Shown here piece by piece: positions 52,921-64,000 of a stretch of 64,000 nucleotides of DNA. The position numbers and the translations under genes were made by a program. The notes beneath the pieces were generated by a model, which was given only the letters and a program-made list of their open reading frames with translations, did no database searches and was not told the origin of the DNA. The stretch is taken from contig OV121083.1 in assembly GCA_921293015.1 (NCBI GenBank), forward strand, positions 33,162,908 through 33,226,907, in the 5' to 3' direction. How positions within the stretch are numbered: the first letter of the stretch is position 1; every line of letters starts with the position of its first letter. The stretch comes from Phorcus lineatus. Its lineage: Eukaryota > Mollusca > Gastropoda > Trochida > Trochidae.

Positions 52921-55900
52921 TTTTGTGATTTACCTTGCACTGCCTAGTAATGGCAAGTCCTTGCTTTGAATAACGATGAAACCGTGTTAATGGAAGTTTT
53001 TAATTCGATATTAACTCGTACTCATTACATCATTCTGAATATTTTGATGTAATTCATATTAGGGTTAATTCAGATTTGGCCCTTCCCTTCTCATTCTCAG
53101 TTCATAATCCACGAGTATGAACCATTAAGATGGTGTAAATGATCCCGTTAATATTCTCATTTTAATACACGAACAAACTAAACTCACCCAAGCTGAATCA
53201 AAGGTTAAGAGTCTTACCGCATACATAAATGACAAGCACAGCTTATCTTGAATAGCTGGTGTATAAACGAGGAGTGGTTTGTATTTGTAAATCGCGCAAA
53301 ACGTTACACTTGTAAAGTTGATAAATCATTTGAATGGCCTTGTCGAGTTAAACTTCTACGATTATCGGTCCCTGATAAAGTTTGGCTTGATTTCTATGGC
53401 ACTGAAATTATTCTGAGTTAAGCAATTGACCCTTGTACGAGGGTTTAATGCGATTTACAAACACACTTCACTGTGTAAGCAAAGGTGTGAAACAGGGGTG
53501 ATCCCTACCTCCGTTCTTCTTCAGTCTAAGTGCGGACAACTACTGAGTACACGCACTATTGTAGTTAGTTCATTGAAGATTTGTTTCGCAGCCGGTGTAA
53601 TGATATACACACATTCAACATTGAAACTTGATACTGGTTCAAAAGTGATTTTAACATTCCTCGAATTCAAGTGACCTTCGCAAGTGGACATAGCAAGTGT
53701 TCTCAATTTAATACCAAACATGTCCTAACAAATATGCCATTAGGAATACGTATAATGGAATGGCATTTTTAACTGATCTACATTAAGACGAAATGAGCAG
53801 TTGAGTTTTATTTTTTTTCCTTTTCAGCGAAAAGTCATAAGAAAAACATTGACTAAATGTGCTTAAAACAACATTAATTTGTGTTTTAACTAAAGAAACT
53901 GAACCAACCCGATTGCTAAATGTTTGTGTAATTCCACGACTGACGTATAATCCCTACAACAATAATTAAAGGAACCTCAAAGACTCCTGAACTTCAGAGT
54001 AGCTAGAAGTAAAGCAATCTCTATTTGCCAATATATATTACTTTGATATTGAGAAACAACGAAACGAGCATCTATGCAATGCTCTGAAAACACGGTTTTG
54101 ATTTATTGATAATGTACTAAAATTGATAATTATAAAATCACTTAAAATAAGAAGGCATAATACAATTGCCAGTGGTCCCTTTATTTTTTGGGTTATTCAG
54201 TTAACCAAAATGCTATGTACACACTTTGTATGCGGTCGAATGGACTAACGGAACATGATACACCACGGCTGTTCGTTGAAACATCAGTATGACCGTTTTG
54301 TATAATAGAAAACACGTAACTCGATATAAAAATGTATAAGTATCCTACCAGCTATACTGAACATTTCTTTATATTCACCGTCTCATCTTTGTAACCATGA
54401 CGGTTAGATCTAACGTTCAATTACTATTACGTTATTATTGAGGGGTTTAAGGTGACGTGTCAGTCACGAAGCATGCCTGCATCAAATTTCCCAAAGTTTT
54501 GTTCCTGGGGGATATTACTTATATGACAATATATAAGAATAAATAGAAAAGTATTAACATTTATCATAATAATATATTTTATTCATCGTACGGCCCCAAA
54601 ATCATTCAAATGACTAGTCTTCACACAGTAGCCTTACTTCTTACACATAAGGATACTCTTCGTTTTTGTATTTTACATTAAAATCAGAGAGGAAAAGATA
54701 CGCTTTTGAGATAATTTTTTGCAGCCTTTATGTAAGGTTATGTTATCCAATGAACTTATCTACACATGAAACCCATGTTGATAAATGATATCTCTCTATC
54801 GTATCACATAATAGACAAACGTAATTTAGGGTCTCATATCTTCTATCAAAACATTGATCGTACATTCTGTCATTTCATCGTCAAGATATCTACACTATAA
54901 TTCGGCAGCTAATCCATCAACATTTCTCAACGACAAAGATCGCGCCTGTATACATATATAATTATGCGAACCAAGAGCGACCCTCCGTAGATAACGTTGA
55001 CGGACCGATCAGTGTATAGCTGTGTAGTGCTATCGCATGTGGTGTTATCACCTGAATGTATGATATATAAGCCTTACGTGTCTTTGTCATTGATTGCTTC
55101 TCATGTATGTGGGCAGGTGTTAAGATACAGGTGACATTCTTTAACCTTTGACCTGAGACGTATCTTAAGATCAGTGAGTTTCCTATCATGAGAGAGTCGA
55201 TACCACGTATCAGTTGTGTTGCGTTACTGTGGTTGATTGAACTCGTGAATATTCAATGTTTGTTAGAATATATGCAATCTGATACATTCCCTGACGATTA
55301 TCGGGATTTTGGTCTACGATCTGACACAACCGCTTGCATTTTCAAACGTTCAAAGGCATTGGCAGCATTCAGATGCCGTTTGGTGCCTTCTTTTAGAATA
55401 AAAAGGGCCGCATAAAATGATTTTGATACAAAGTTAAGTTAGTCTTAACATTCCATAAGTTGTATCACAGTTAATCCATTGCGTTCCTACTCGCTGTTAC
55501 AACCTCGGTACAATAGATTACATTACAAGTGAGGTAGTTTTGGAAATGACTTACAAGAAATTTGCACCATTGGCTATTGTTAATGTTACGACTATTGGAA
55601 ATCAGAGTTGTGTGACACCCCTGGTCGTGTGAAAATCTCGAGAGGGAATTGCGGGGATGGCTCGGAAGATGTCAACAATGCCAAATTTGGTCAAAATTGG
55701 TATAGGGAATAAATTCAGGAATCTTAAATGAAACTTGAAATATGAATTAATTTTCTAACAATTTATGGTCACGTGTCGGTATTTACAGGTTACTCATTCA
55801 ATATGTCTCTAAATCATACAAACATACATGTATATGCTATAAGTGACTGTCTGAAGGGGCTTTAGAAGAGCAAACGAGATCATGTAAATAATTGATTTCA

Positions 55901-56590
55901 TATCATAAAATTGATAAGATGATGTCACACATAGGAATAACATTTCCCAGAAAAGTTTGCAAACAAAAGACGTCACATAAACCATATTATATAGTTGACG
56001 GCAGGACATCTTCAATATAGCCAGCAATACAGGAGCATTGATATCGGACAGATTAGACTATGTATCCCTCCTCTGTCAGGATTAGAGTTTAATCAGTTTA
56101 ATCCCGAGTAAAAAAGAGGATCTATTGATGGCTGTCAATATTTGCAATTTTATCAAACACTGGCCACTCCCTGCAATGATAGAGAAGTTTACATTGTGTC
56201 TCATAAAGAGATATCATCATCTGGCTACCGAGTATATTACGTATATATTAGAACATCACTTACTTTCTACTCAATAAGTGCCACTAGATAAGTGACTTAA
56301 AGAATTTAGTGCTTCATATAATAGCCGTCTCTGTAAGTGTGACGCACATGAAAGGGTTTGTTTGTTCCCTTTGGTTGGTGTTTGCACTATATCTTGCTGT
56401 CTTATTGCAATATATGCAAGACCATTTTGAAACCCGATTGTCAAACGACGTTTAAAAGATACTTATTTGCATTATTCCTATCTTTGTGGTATGATACTGG
56501 TTTTATTCTGATTTTTTTTACAATCAATTTGCCATATGTGCGCTACTCGCGGTTTGTGTGACTTTACATTATTTATCTCTGCAAAAAAAC
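52921..56590. other. Intergenic sequence downstream of the ceramide kinase gene
   Basis: AT-rich. Apart from the small candidate frame at 55,188-55,415, no gene is recognised. No RNA gene was seen. Confidence 0.4.
55188..55415 (+). CDS. Possible small secreted-peptide frame
   Basis: An ATG frame of 75 codons. Its N-terminus (MRESIPRISCVALLWLIELV) looks like a signal peptide, followed by a short acidic then basic segment with a lone cysteine. A TATATAA box lies at 55,064-55,070, and an AATAAA overlaps the last codons. Other ATGs intervene before this one and no family is recognised, so chance is a serious alternative. It could also be a first exon with an unseen donor. Confidence 0.18.
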   Translation: MRESIPRISCVALLWLIELVNIQCLLEYMQSDTFPDDYRDFGLRSDTTACIFKRSKALAAFRCRLVPSFRIKRAA

Positions 56591-56599
56591 GTTTGGAAC

Positions 56600-56915
56600 T
56601 TTTATGATTGCATATTTATGTTAAAGAATGGTTTATATTTCACATTGGTTTTTGAAAAAGAAAATGTTGCAATAATAAACATTGCTATTTCACACTTTGA
56701 TCGGAAATGATGTTGGAACACTTTGATATTTTCACAATGGCTTTTGAAGATGGTGGTTGTTTTGATAAACGTTGAAATTGAACGTTAATATTTGACACTG
56801 TTTTAAATTGAAGCTTGATTTGACCAACGTTGATATTTGCAGATTGGTATTTGAACATAATGGTTGCATTGCAAAACGCTGATATTTGAACACGATGATT
56901 GCATTCCTAAATGTG
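56600..56915. repeat. Degenerate ~48-bp tandem repeat
   Basis: About six diverged units of the form GATATTTGCAGATTGGTATT, then TGAACATAATGGTTGCATTG and CAAAACGCT. The clearest pair starts near 56,829 and 56,878. Old and heavily mutated. Confidence 0.65.
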
Positions 56916-59900
56916 TTCCCCACACATTGAACATGTATTTAATGTATCCATGCACATCTTACTCATTGTTCATTCCTTTCTTCATTTATTATTTTTCAAA
57001 ATATGTAAAAAAAGGTGCGTTTCTTTAGAGCTACATTGCACTTAGTCCCCCCTGATGATAACAGTGGCCGTGTATACCGGGGGCCCGGTATCTGTGTCTT
57101 AAATCTGGAGTCAGTGACAGAGTAAGTGGCGCTCTGCTCTGCTTATCACCCAGTCTGAATACACCGGTACTTTAGTACACCCAGTAAGTGATTTACTGTG
57201 TATTTGATTAAGATAATACTTTAATACCAGAAGTGTGCGAGTAGGGGTGACACTTTTACGTAGTGATTGAAACTTATCGCTTGTAGAACAGTTCTTAGTC
57301 ACTGACAGTCATCCAGACCTTAGGGCAATAAAACTGTAGCCTTCTTAGTTCTAGGAAAAATATGGAAATTCTACATATAAAGTATTTAGTGATATTTTAT
57401 TTTGGTATTTATTAGAAGAGGTACCTTGAATATAATATTTTCATAGCCGTCTCTGAAATTTCCTACAAATACATGAGTATTCGCGGAAATATGAAATATG
57501 GTTAAGGTGGTCAATGTAAAAACGTTGAAATAACTCTGTTTTCCCAAATAGGAACATTAAATGGCAGTTTTTAAAAAATAGAATATCTAAAAACCTCTTC
57601 CAAAATTTATGTCACAGTTATCTACGAGTGAGGAGAGAAGTCTGCCGCACTGCCTACACGGCGGTGATATGCCTTTATGGTAGCGTTGTCATCGCAACTG
57701 CACAATTGACAAAGTCATGAATGAACTGAACAACAGTAATTTTTCAGTGCATCAGAAACATACATTTTCATTTTCGATTTATAAAAGATGAAATAGGTGT
57801 GTATCTTGTATCAATAATGGATTATAGTGACTTTAACTAACGATATGGTAGTTCTATTTGTCTTATTACGACCTCTAATAATCACCTAAATAACTGAAAA
57901 TATGATACAAATCTCATGTCGACAAGTTAGATTTACTCTCATATGTGCAAAATAGTGGTAAAAATGATATATAGTCATATGTTGTGTGATATTTCAGTCT
58001 TATATCTATTATCCATTGTCCATTATAAAGAAAATCCCAATGTCAAATTCCTGGGAGATATCTAATCACTACTTACATGACATTGATATCATCAATTGAC
58101 AGTTTAACACACATGCATGCACTTCGCTATTTAATCACCTGTCGAGTGTTCCACTCTGGAAGTAGCGTATTTCCTCTGATACTCGTTATCTCATAATAAA
58201 CGTAAGAGGAAGCAGTAGTGAAGTGATTTGGATTTTAAAAGTTATTCAAAATAAATCATGTATCATTGAAGGAGCAAGGCTCTGATACGATTATGCATTT
58301 GAAGTAAATTTAGAGGTCCGAACAATGACTGGCAATCCACAGAATTTATATGCAATTTTGCATCAAAGGGAAGCCACACATGCAGCAGACGTTAGCTTCC
58401 TCCACATTCATGCAAACTAGCCAGTGAGATACGCCGCCAAACTGGAGAAACAGAATACGATCTATTTGGACTATAGACGTCGGGTTTGGTATATCTCCCA
58501 CCATATGGTTCAAATCATGTAAAAAAAAAATTCAATCGGTACAATTTCTTATAATTTGCCACTGACGCTATAAGAGTTACGTCGATGACTTTTGCAGGAA
58601 ATACGGTACACATTGGTGTATGTTGTGATGTTGTCATGCGGCCGGTGATTGGCAGCTGATATATACAAGCCTTGTTGTGGTTACAGTGTTAGGCGTGTTG
58701 TTTTCTGCTGAACTTATCAATAGCCGATCAGTTGCTAAACATACCCTTTGTGATCAGAATTCTCTTGTTGACAGCTGGCTGGGTGAAATAAACAACGTTT
58801 GACAGCAAGCTACTGAGAGAATAATGAACATCTGAAGACATGGGTATCCGTGCTTCCATTACATAACATTGCTCGCTTTAAACATAATGTAATCGTACGT
58901 TGTATTGTTGTTGTCATAACTTATTGAGTCGAATTTTTTACACTTAGACTCTTTCGTTTGGATATAATGATATGGGTTGCAATTCATTGTCCCCAATGTA
59001 ACATTAATCCAATTAAAGGAAGAAATATCGCATCTCAATATTTAATGGTCAACTTACGGTCAACACAGAGTAAGCAGTTCCAATGTATCGAACTTTCCTA
59101 TGATCGCATGTGTGAATATAAGGCCGGTTTTCACTTTACTTGTCTTTTGTAACATTGCGCCTTACGCAGGAAGAATATTGAGGAGATATGCATTTGACAA
59201 CATGATTATGTCAAACCAGTGTGTAACAAATAGGCATGAAAATATCAATGAAATTTATCAGTAATTGCGATGGCGAAAAATTCAGTTACTATGGCCTTTC
59301 TTTGTGTATGGGGAAAACAATAAATAAAAATAAGAGAAAGTTTATAGGAAATGTTTATTCAACGCAAAATATGTACCACTTTATTTGAAAAAATATTAGC
59401 AAAAATATATCATCCTTGGTCACCAAAGGCTTAGATAAAATGTTGTATAAGCATTCACTGATCACCCTGGGACCTTTCATCAGGTGAATTAGTGTGACTT
59501 AGTAACATAACCCGCTCTTGATTTGTGTTAGCCAACTGCTTCGTCGATTGCTGCTTTGAAAAAGCATCTTACAAACAAGATGCGACGCCACGATGCCACG
59601 ACGCCACGATACGTTATTCAATCTTATAATATCAAGTATTCTAATTTGGGTTTTTTTCAAGGGTGGGCAACTTGTGTACAGGTGTTCTTGATGAAAAGTC
59701 AATGTATGTACAAATTATGGAAAATATGGACTGATTATAATTCTACAAAAATTATATTAATTTTGTTTCATGCAGAAAAATGTGCTTATCAAAATTTAAA
59801 TAGAGCTTCAGAACAACAGGATTTTAGCTAAAATCTATAGATTCTTTCTGGAAGGCTAGAACGAAGTTGGAGTGCATTAGTAAAAGGTGTTGTAGGCTTA

Positions 59901-60880
59901 TGTGTCAATTTGTTTTTCGTAACGTTTTTCAAATTCAGATTCTAGATTCACATAAAATAACTCATGCTTTAAACGAAATGACGTTTTTCCATTGTTAAAA
60001 CACTACACCAATGGAAGGTGTCTAAAAAAATTAAATAAAACTGAATATATGAATGAATAGTAGCTTTGCTATCTATTTCCGCCATTTTTTTTGTAAAAAA
60101 ATACAAATCCTGTTTTCCTGTTTCACACACCGCGGGCTGTTGTTCAATCCACGACTTAATGGAAATGTCCTGTTCATCCATTCACGATTTTCTGTTTCAT
60201 TCATAAACGGTTAGTCTTGGGGCTAGATTAAACGCGATTACGAATCTAAAGCCTCCAGTCTCGTAGCTATAGCCGTGTATGCAATGCTCGAAAATCATGC
60301 TAGATGTCATGAATTAAAGATGTGATAGATCGTCGCTGAGAGCGTTTCCGTCAATTACGCCATGTTACAACTGAATGGAGACATTAAGATCGAGTTGGAC
60401 TGGAACAATCTCTCTCCATCGACCTTAATATTTGTGCACCAAATCCCTGTAATATCAAACAGCTTCATGCACAGTCTAAGTTTTTAAAAAATAAAGAGAG
60501 TCCAGAAATCTATATAAATTATTGTTGTAAGAGAACATAAGTTTTTTTTTCACATATTCATACTTAAACTTTTTGACTGGCTATGAAAGAACCATTTGAA
60601 AATACATCTAGCACCCACATGCTGTGGACAAACCTTTTGCCTCCTATCACAATATGCTAGTTATAATGCTTGTTTCGATGTTCTTTATTTTTTTGATTTT
60701 CTAATTTTTTAGAAATGAGTCCAGAGTTCATATTTCAAAGCAGGCAGTCACTATTTGTAATGTTGTTTTTGTATGTATTTTATATATGACAAACTTAAAG
60801 TTCAGATTTGGATGTAAATACCCGACGCGTCATTACAAGGTTTGAGAGTTAGTGTGAGATGTTGCGATTTGATATTGCTG
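56916..60880. other. Gene desert
   Basis: No coding exon recognised. Blocks at 58,690-58,820 and 60,200-60,430 are more complex and GC-richer than their surroundings and may be regulatory. The other frames are short and unremarkable. Confidence 0.4.
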
Positions 60881-60934
60881 AGGGTCAAGAGAGTGGCCAT
60901 CTCCCAGTGTTACTATGGTCTCACGCGGTCGGGG

Positions 60935-60990
60935 CTCGAACCCTCTTGAAAAGTAAAATGTCATCATGAATCCCCTGAACAAGGAGGCAA
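60935..60990 (-). repeat. Possible tRNA-like SINE head
   Basis: On the minus strand AGGGTTCGAGCCCC (60,938-60,951) matches a Pol III B box (GGTTCGANNCC). TTGTTCAGGGG (about 60,972-60,982) stands roughly 30 bases upstream where an A box belongs, but matches it only loosely. The acceptor stem does not pair, so this is not a functional tRNA. A worn SINE or chance is the alternative. Confidence 0.3.
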
Positions 60991-61019
60991 TTTATACATA
61001 TCTGAGACAATAAAAATTA

Positions 61020-62110
61020 AAACTTATTCTGGCAAATTATCTTTTACGAAAGGGTTAAAATTGTGTTTACAAATATACAATCATTTTAAAAATCTACCTT
61101 TATTTTGTTGATTGGCATATAGGTTCCCTGGCCTCCATTTTTATCTTGACTCGGGTTAAGGTTGAAATGACATTACGGCGGGCGCAGTTCAAGTGGTGAG
61201 AAGGCAAACACGCCAATAACATTAAGACTCGGTAGCTAATCTTTAGAAAAGTCAGTCCTTGATTAATATTTTTAATGAGACCAGGGGGTTAATTAAATAT
61301 CGACGTTAAGATTTTTAATGAAATACTTGATCGCAATGATCTGAATTGTGGTCAAATCCTTTTCTATTACGATTTCTTTTTCAATTTCTTTTCGATTTAT
61401 GATTTTCAAGATTTTTCAGTTATTACTTTGTTATTTCGTGGACATAGCTCGAAAGTCGTTCATTATTTTTCAGTTTCGAAAAACTTCATTACGTTAATTC
61501 AAAATTGTCTTCGTTTATGTCGATTCCGTACCCAAATTGCCATTGTTATTTGGCGTTTGCTTTTCTGGTATTTAATTTCCTTGTGTAAAATTAAACAATC
61601 TCGTTTTAAAAGTAGATTGGCGGGTCTATAAACAGTAGGCTGAGTTTAATTAGAATTGGTTATTCAATGTTTGATTGACTGAAACATATTTATTCATGAT
61701 TTGGTACAAGTTATCCGACTTAGAAAAGCCCTCTCCAGATACTTGATAGAACTATCATATCTGAAATATAGCCATAAGACCACGTTTCGAGTACGCATTT
61801 GAAGTTTCATTAAACAATCCAGTAAATCAGAAAAACTCTCATAGCTCTCATAGTTACTGTTCTTCCAAGATATGCCACCTCAAGTTCATTGAACTGTGAA
61901 ATAGGGTGGGAATTACTTTCCGAGAGGAGGAGGACAAAGGATATTTACATTGTTCTTCAAAAGTCAGAATGGTCTTGCAAACAGGAGGTTCTCTTCGGGA
62001 TTCATTCCCGCCGTTAGTTGGTAGTATAGGACAAGTTACGAGTTACGAAGTCAATTAACTTAGCCAACTATGTTCTCGATTAAGTATTCAACATTCTCTT
62101 TTATTTCATC
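61020..62110. other. Intergenic sequence with a complex block
   Basis: A GC-richer block at 61,110-61,330 contains GCCTCCATTTTTATCTTGAC and GGGGGTTAATTAAATATCGA and looks like a conserved non-coding element. No gene is seen. Confidence 0.35.
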
Positions 62111-62127
62111 ATCAATCGAATTAATTA

Positions 62128-62925
62128 TTGTGGAATGATATTCCCTTAGCAATAAGGAAATGTGAATTTTTTTCTTCATTTCATACGAATAATTATGTGA
62201 AAGAAAATTGTGCGTTTAAGGTCCTGACGAGCACACTTAATCATGATCTCTTTAGAATTTATGTCAGAAAGTATGCTTGTTGCAGTGTGGTCAAAGTGGT
62301 GAAAATGTTATTATTTCACTGAATTTCCCGTATATGTCATACAAAGAAAAAATGTTTAAATCTAAAAATAACATTGTTAGAAACACAGTTTGAATTGATG
62401 TTAATCTTATCTTAACGGCAATGGTCTCACTATTTTCGAAAACCAGAATGTTTTCAAATTTGTTCATATTCATGTCTCTCAAACTTAACGTTGCATATAA
62501 TTTCTCTTGTACATATATCTGTCCGTCTCAGGTAAATGCTGTAAGTAAAAATCTAAATTTTTTTCTGACAATATGTTCGATATGGTGCCAACTCTCCTGT
62601 GACGAGAATGTTTAACCCAAATGTGTATGGAAATCTACTGTTTGAATCCAAATCAATGGTTTCCTCCCATTTCTATAACCTTAGAACTCTCACTTAAAAA
62701 AGCAACTACTAGTATTGAATTTAGCCTCGTGATAATTAAAAAATGATGCGAATCGGTTAATTATCTACAGTTCACCTAGCAAATAATTACTACTAGACCA
62801 TATGCCTATTCACCTTGCTACCTGTAAATACTCTTTATGTACATCTATAAAATGTAAATGATTTGATTTATTCTTTGTTGTAAATCTTCACTATTGGAGG
62901 AAATAAAGAATATATATAATATCAT
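62128..62925 (+). mobile_element. Probable 3' end of a non-LTR retrotransposon
   Basis: The frame from 62,128 opens LWNDIPLAIRKCEFFSSF, resembling the WNxLPxxIRxxxSFxxFK segment at the C-terminus of jockey/CR1-type reverse transcriptases (compare WNSLPIEHRNSPSLLTFK in the copy at 3.2-6.4 kb). The trailing sequence ends with GGAGGAAATAAAGAATATAT at 62,897-62,916, typical of LINE 3' ends with a poly(A) signal and AT-rich tail. No catalytic domain is present and a stop lies just upstream, so at best this is a 5'-truncated relic. Confidence 0.35.
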
Positions 62926-62929
62926 ACTA

Positions 62930-64000
62930 GGCGCACGGTCTGAGACTGTCTCAAGAAAGTTCCAATAATAAATTGTATTGTAAATCCCAGAGTCGATCGT
63001 CTTCCTCGGTCATTCGGAGAATAAATACGGTCTAGTTAGCGTGTACATTTCATCGTGCTGCACGGACTGCACGGGCTGCAGGAATATTTCGAGCTCAGAC
63101 GGATACTCAATTTCTCTGAAGAGCAGAAATAACAACTCATACTATTATATAATATTTATTAAATAACATTTCTATTTACACTCAATTAGTTGATACAAAA
63201 TTCTATAAAACATTACAAACAAACGAAAGGGTCATCGACATTGTCATTTTTTAAACAGATCAATCTAGACTTGCTACATTTGATGAACTTACCTCCGTTC
63301 CAATTTTGATTCGGGCCCTTCGTGATCGATTGTTCATCGAAAAGGATACATGTATGCAATTAAACTTACCAACATGATAACCAAGCGATGGTTCATTTTT
63401 TTATATATCAAACTACACATACAACAGCTTGAATCAACAGATAAATACATAATTTGTTGTCATCTAAAACATTTTCTATTACTTGTTTTTGTTTTACAAT
63501 ACTTTAACAAAAACAAGTTAATAATTCCTAGGTTTCCTATATTATTCAACATCAGCCATTATTTCATTTCAGATAATCTTGTGGTACATAGCACTACATA
63601 GTAAACATATTTTTCTTTCAGAGAACAAAATCACCTCCTTCTTAATAACTTCTCAAACTTTTACCCGTCAGTTATGAAACGCTTCACATCTGTACTTCTG
63701 CCGAACGACTGCGTGCAATCGACATGTGCAATGAACATGCAATGTAATCGTGTACTTAACATCAATGGCACGGGAACAATGCTGGGGATGCGAGTATGAG
63801 ATGCGAGAAACGTGTCTGCGATGATATCAACACCGCATTGGCCAGGCTTCCTGTGTATTCGCCCTTTACCTCCACCCACAGCTTGAAATATTGCTAACTC
63901 AAACAGTTCCTGCCGACGTATTATGAATGTTCAGAGTATGAGATAGGTATGCTCTAAATTAATGAATGGATAGTTTACTATATATACATTTCTTATCTTC
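62930..64000. other. Intergenic sequence, no gene seen
   Basis: AT-rich with short chance frames. A slightly GC-richer patch at 62,990-63,110 and the segment at 63,660-63,880 show nothing identifiable. Confidence 0.45.

Overview
This is an AT-rich, intron-bearing, repeat-rich animal nuclear DNA window. It carries a jockey/CR1-type non-LTR retrotransposon, Tc1/mariner debris, many mini- and microsatellites and one multi-exon ceramide-kinase-family gene. Together these suggest a marine invertebrate, most likely a mollusc or other lophotrochozoan. The species cannot be fixed from sequence alone. No prokaryotic, organellar or viral gene set is visible.

Layout. 1-2.1 kb: AT-rich DNA with a strongly degenerate ~32-bp minisatellite. 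3.07-6.4 kb, minus strand: a non-LTR retrotransposon with apurinic endonuclease and reverse transcriptase regions. It is broken by one frameshift/deletion and one nonsense codon, and carries a 2A-like GDVHPNPGP motif near its N-terminus. 7.5-8.1 kb: a CATA/CA microsatellite. 8.43-9.18 kb, minus strand: a frameshifted ORF1-type (coiled coil plus RNA-binding) retroelement protein. 11.16-12.07 kb: a non-autonomous DNA transposon with long terminal inverted repeats and a perfect 10-bp target-site duplication. 12-42 kb: essentially a gene desert, broken by tandem repeats (13.8, 14.8-15.4, 28.7, 31.3 and 36.2 kb), a Tc1-like transposase scrap (36.8 kb) and a few GC-richer islands that may be conserved regulatory elements.

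42.55-52.9 kb, plus strand: the only well-supported host gene, a ten-exon ceramide kinase (CERK/CERKL-family) gene. All ten coding exons can be joined in frame with GT-AG introns into a 453-residue protein. There is an inverted CCAAT box and a TATAAAA box at the 5' end and a poly(A) signal at 52893. The protein keeps the nucleotide-binding and GGDG catalytic motifs. It lacks the cysteine-rich insertion that carries the CxxxCxxC motif in vertebrate CERK.

53-64 kb: more gene desert with a ~48-bp degenerate repeat (56.6 kb), GC-richer islands (60.2 and 61.2 kb), a possible tRNA-like SINE head (60.94 kb) and a probable 3' end of another non-LTR element (62.1-62.9 kb). The strongest new observations are the 914-bp inverted-repeat transposon, the loss of the cysteine motif in the ceramide kinase, the 2A-like retrotransposon N-terminus, and the 42-bp array butted against the Tc1 scrap.
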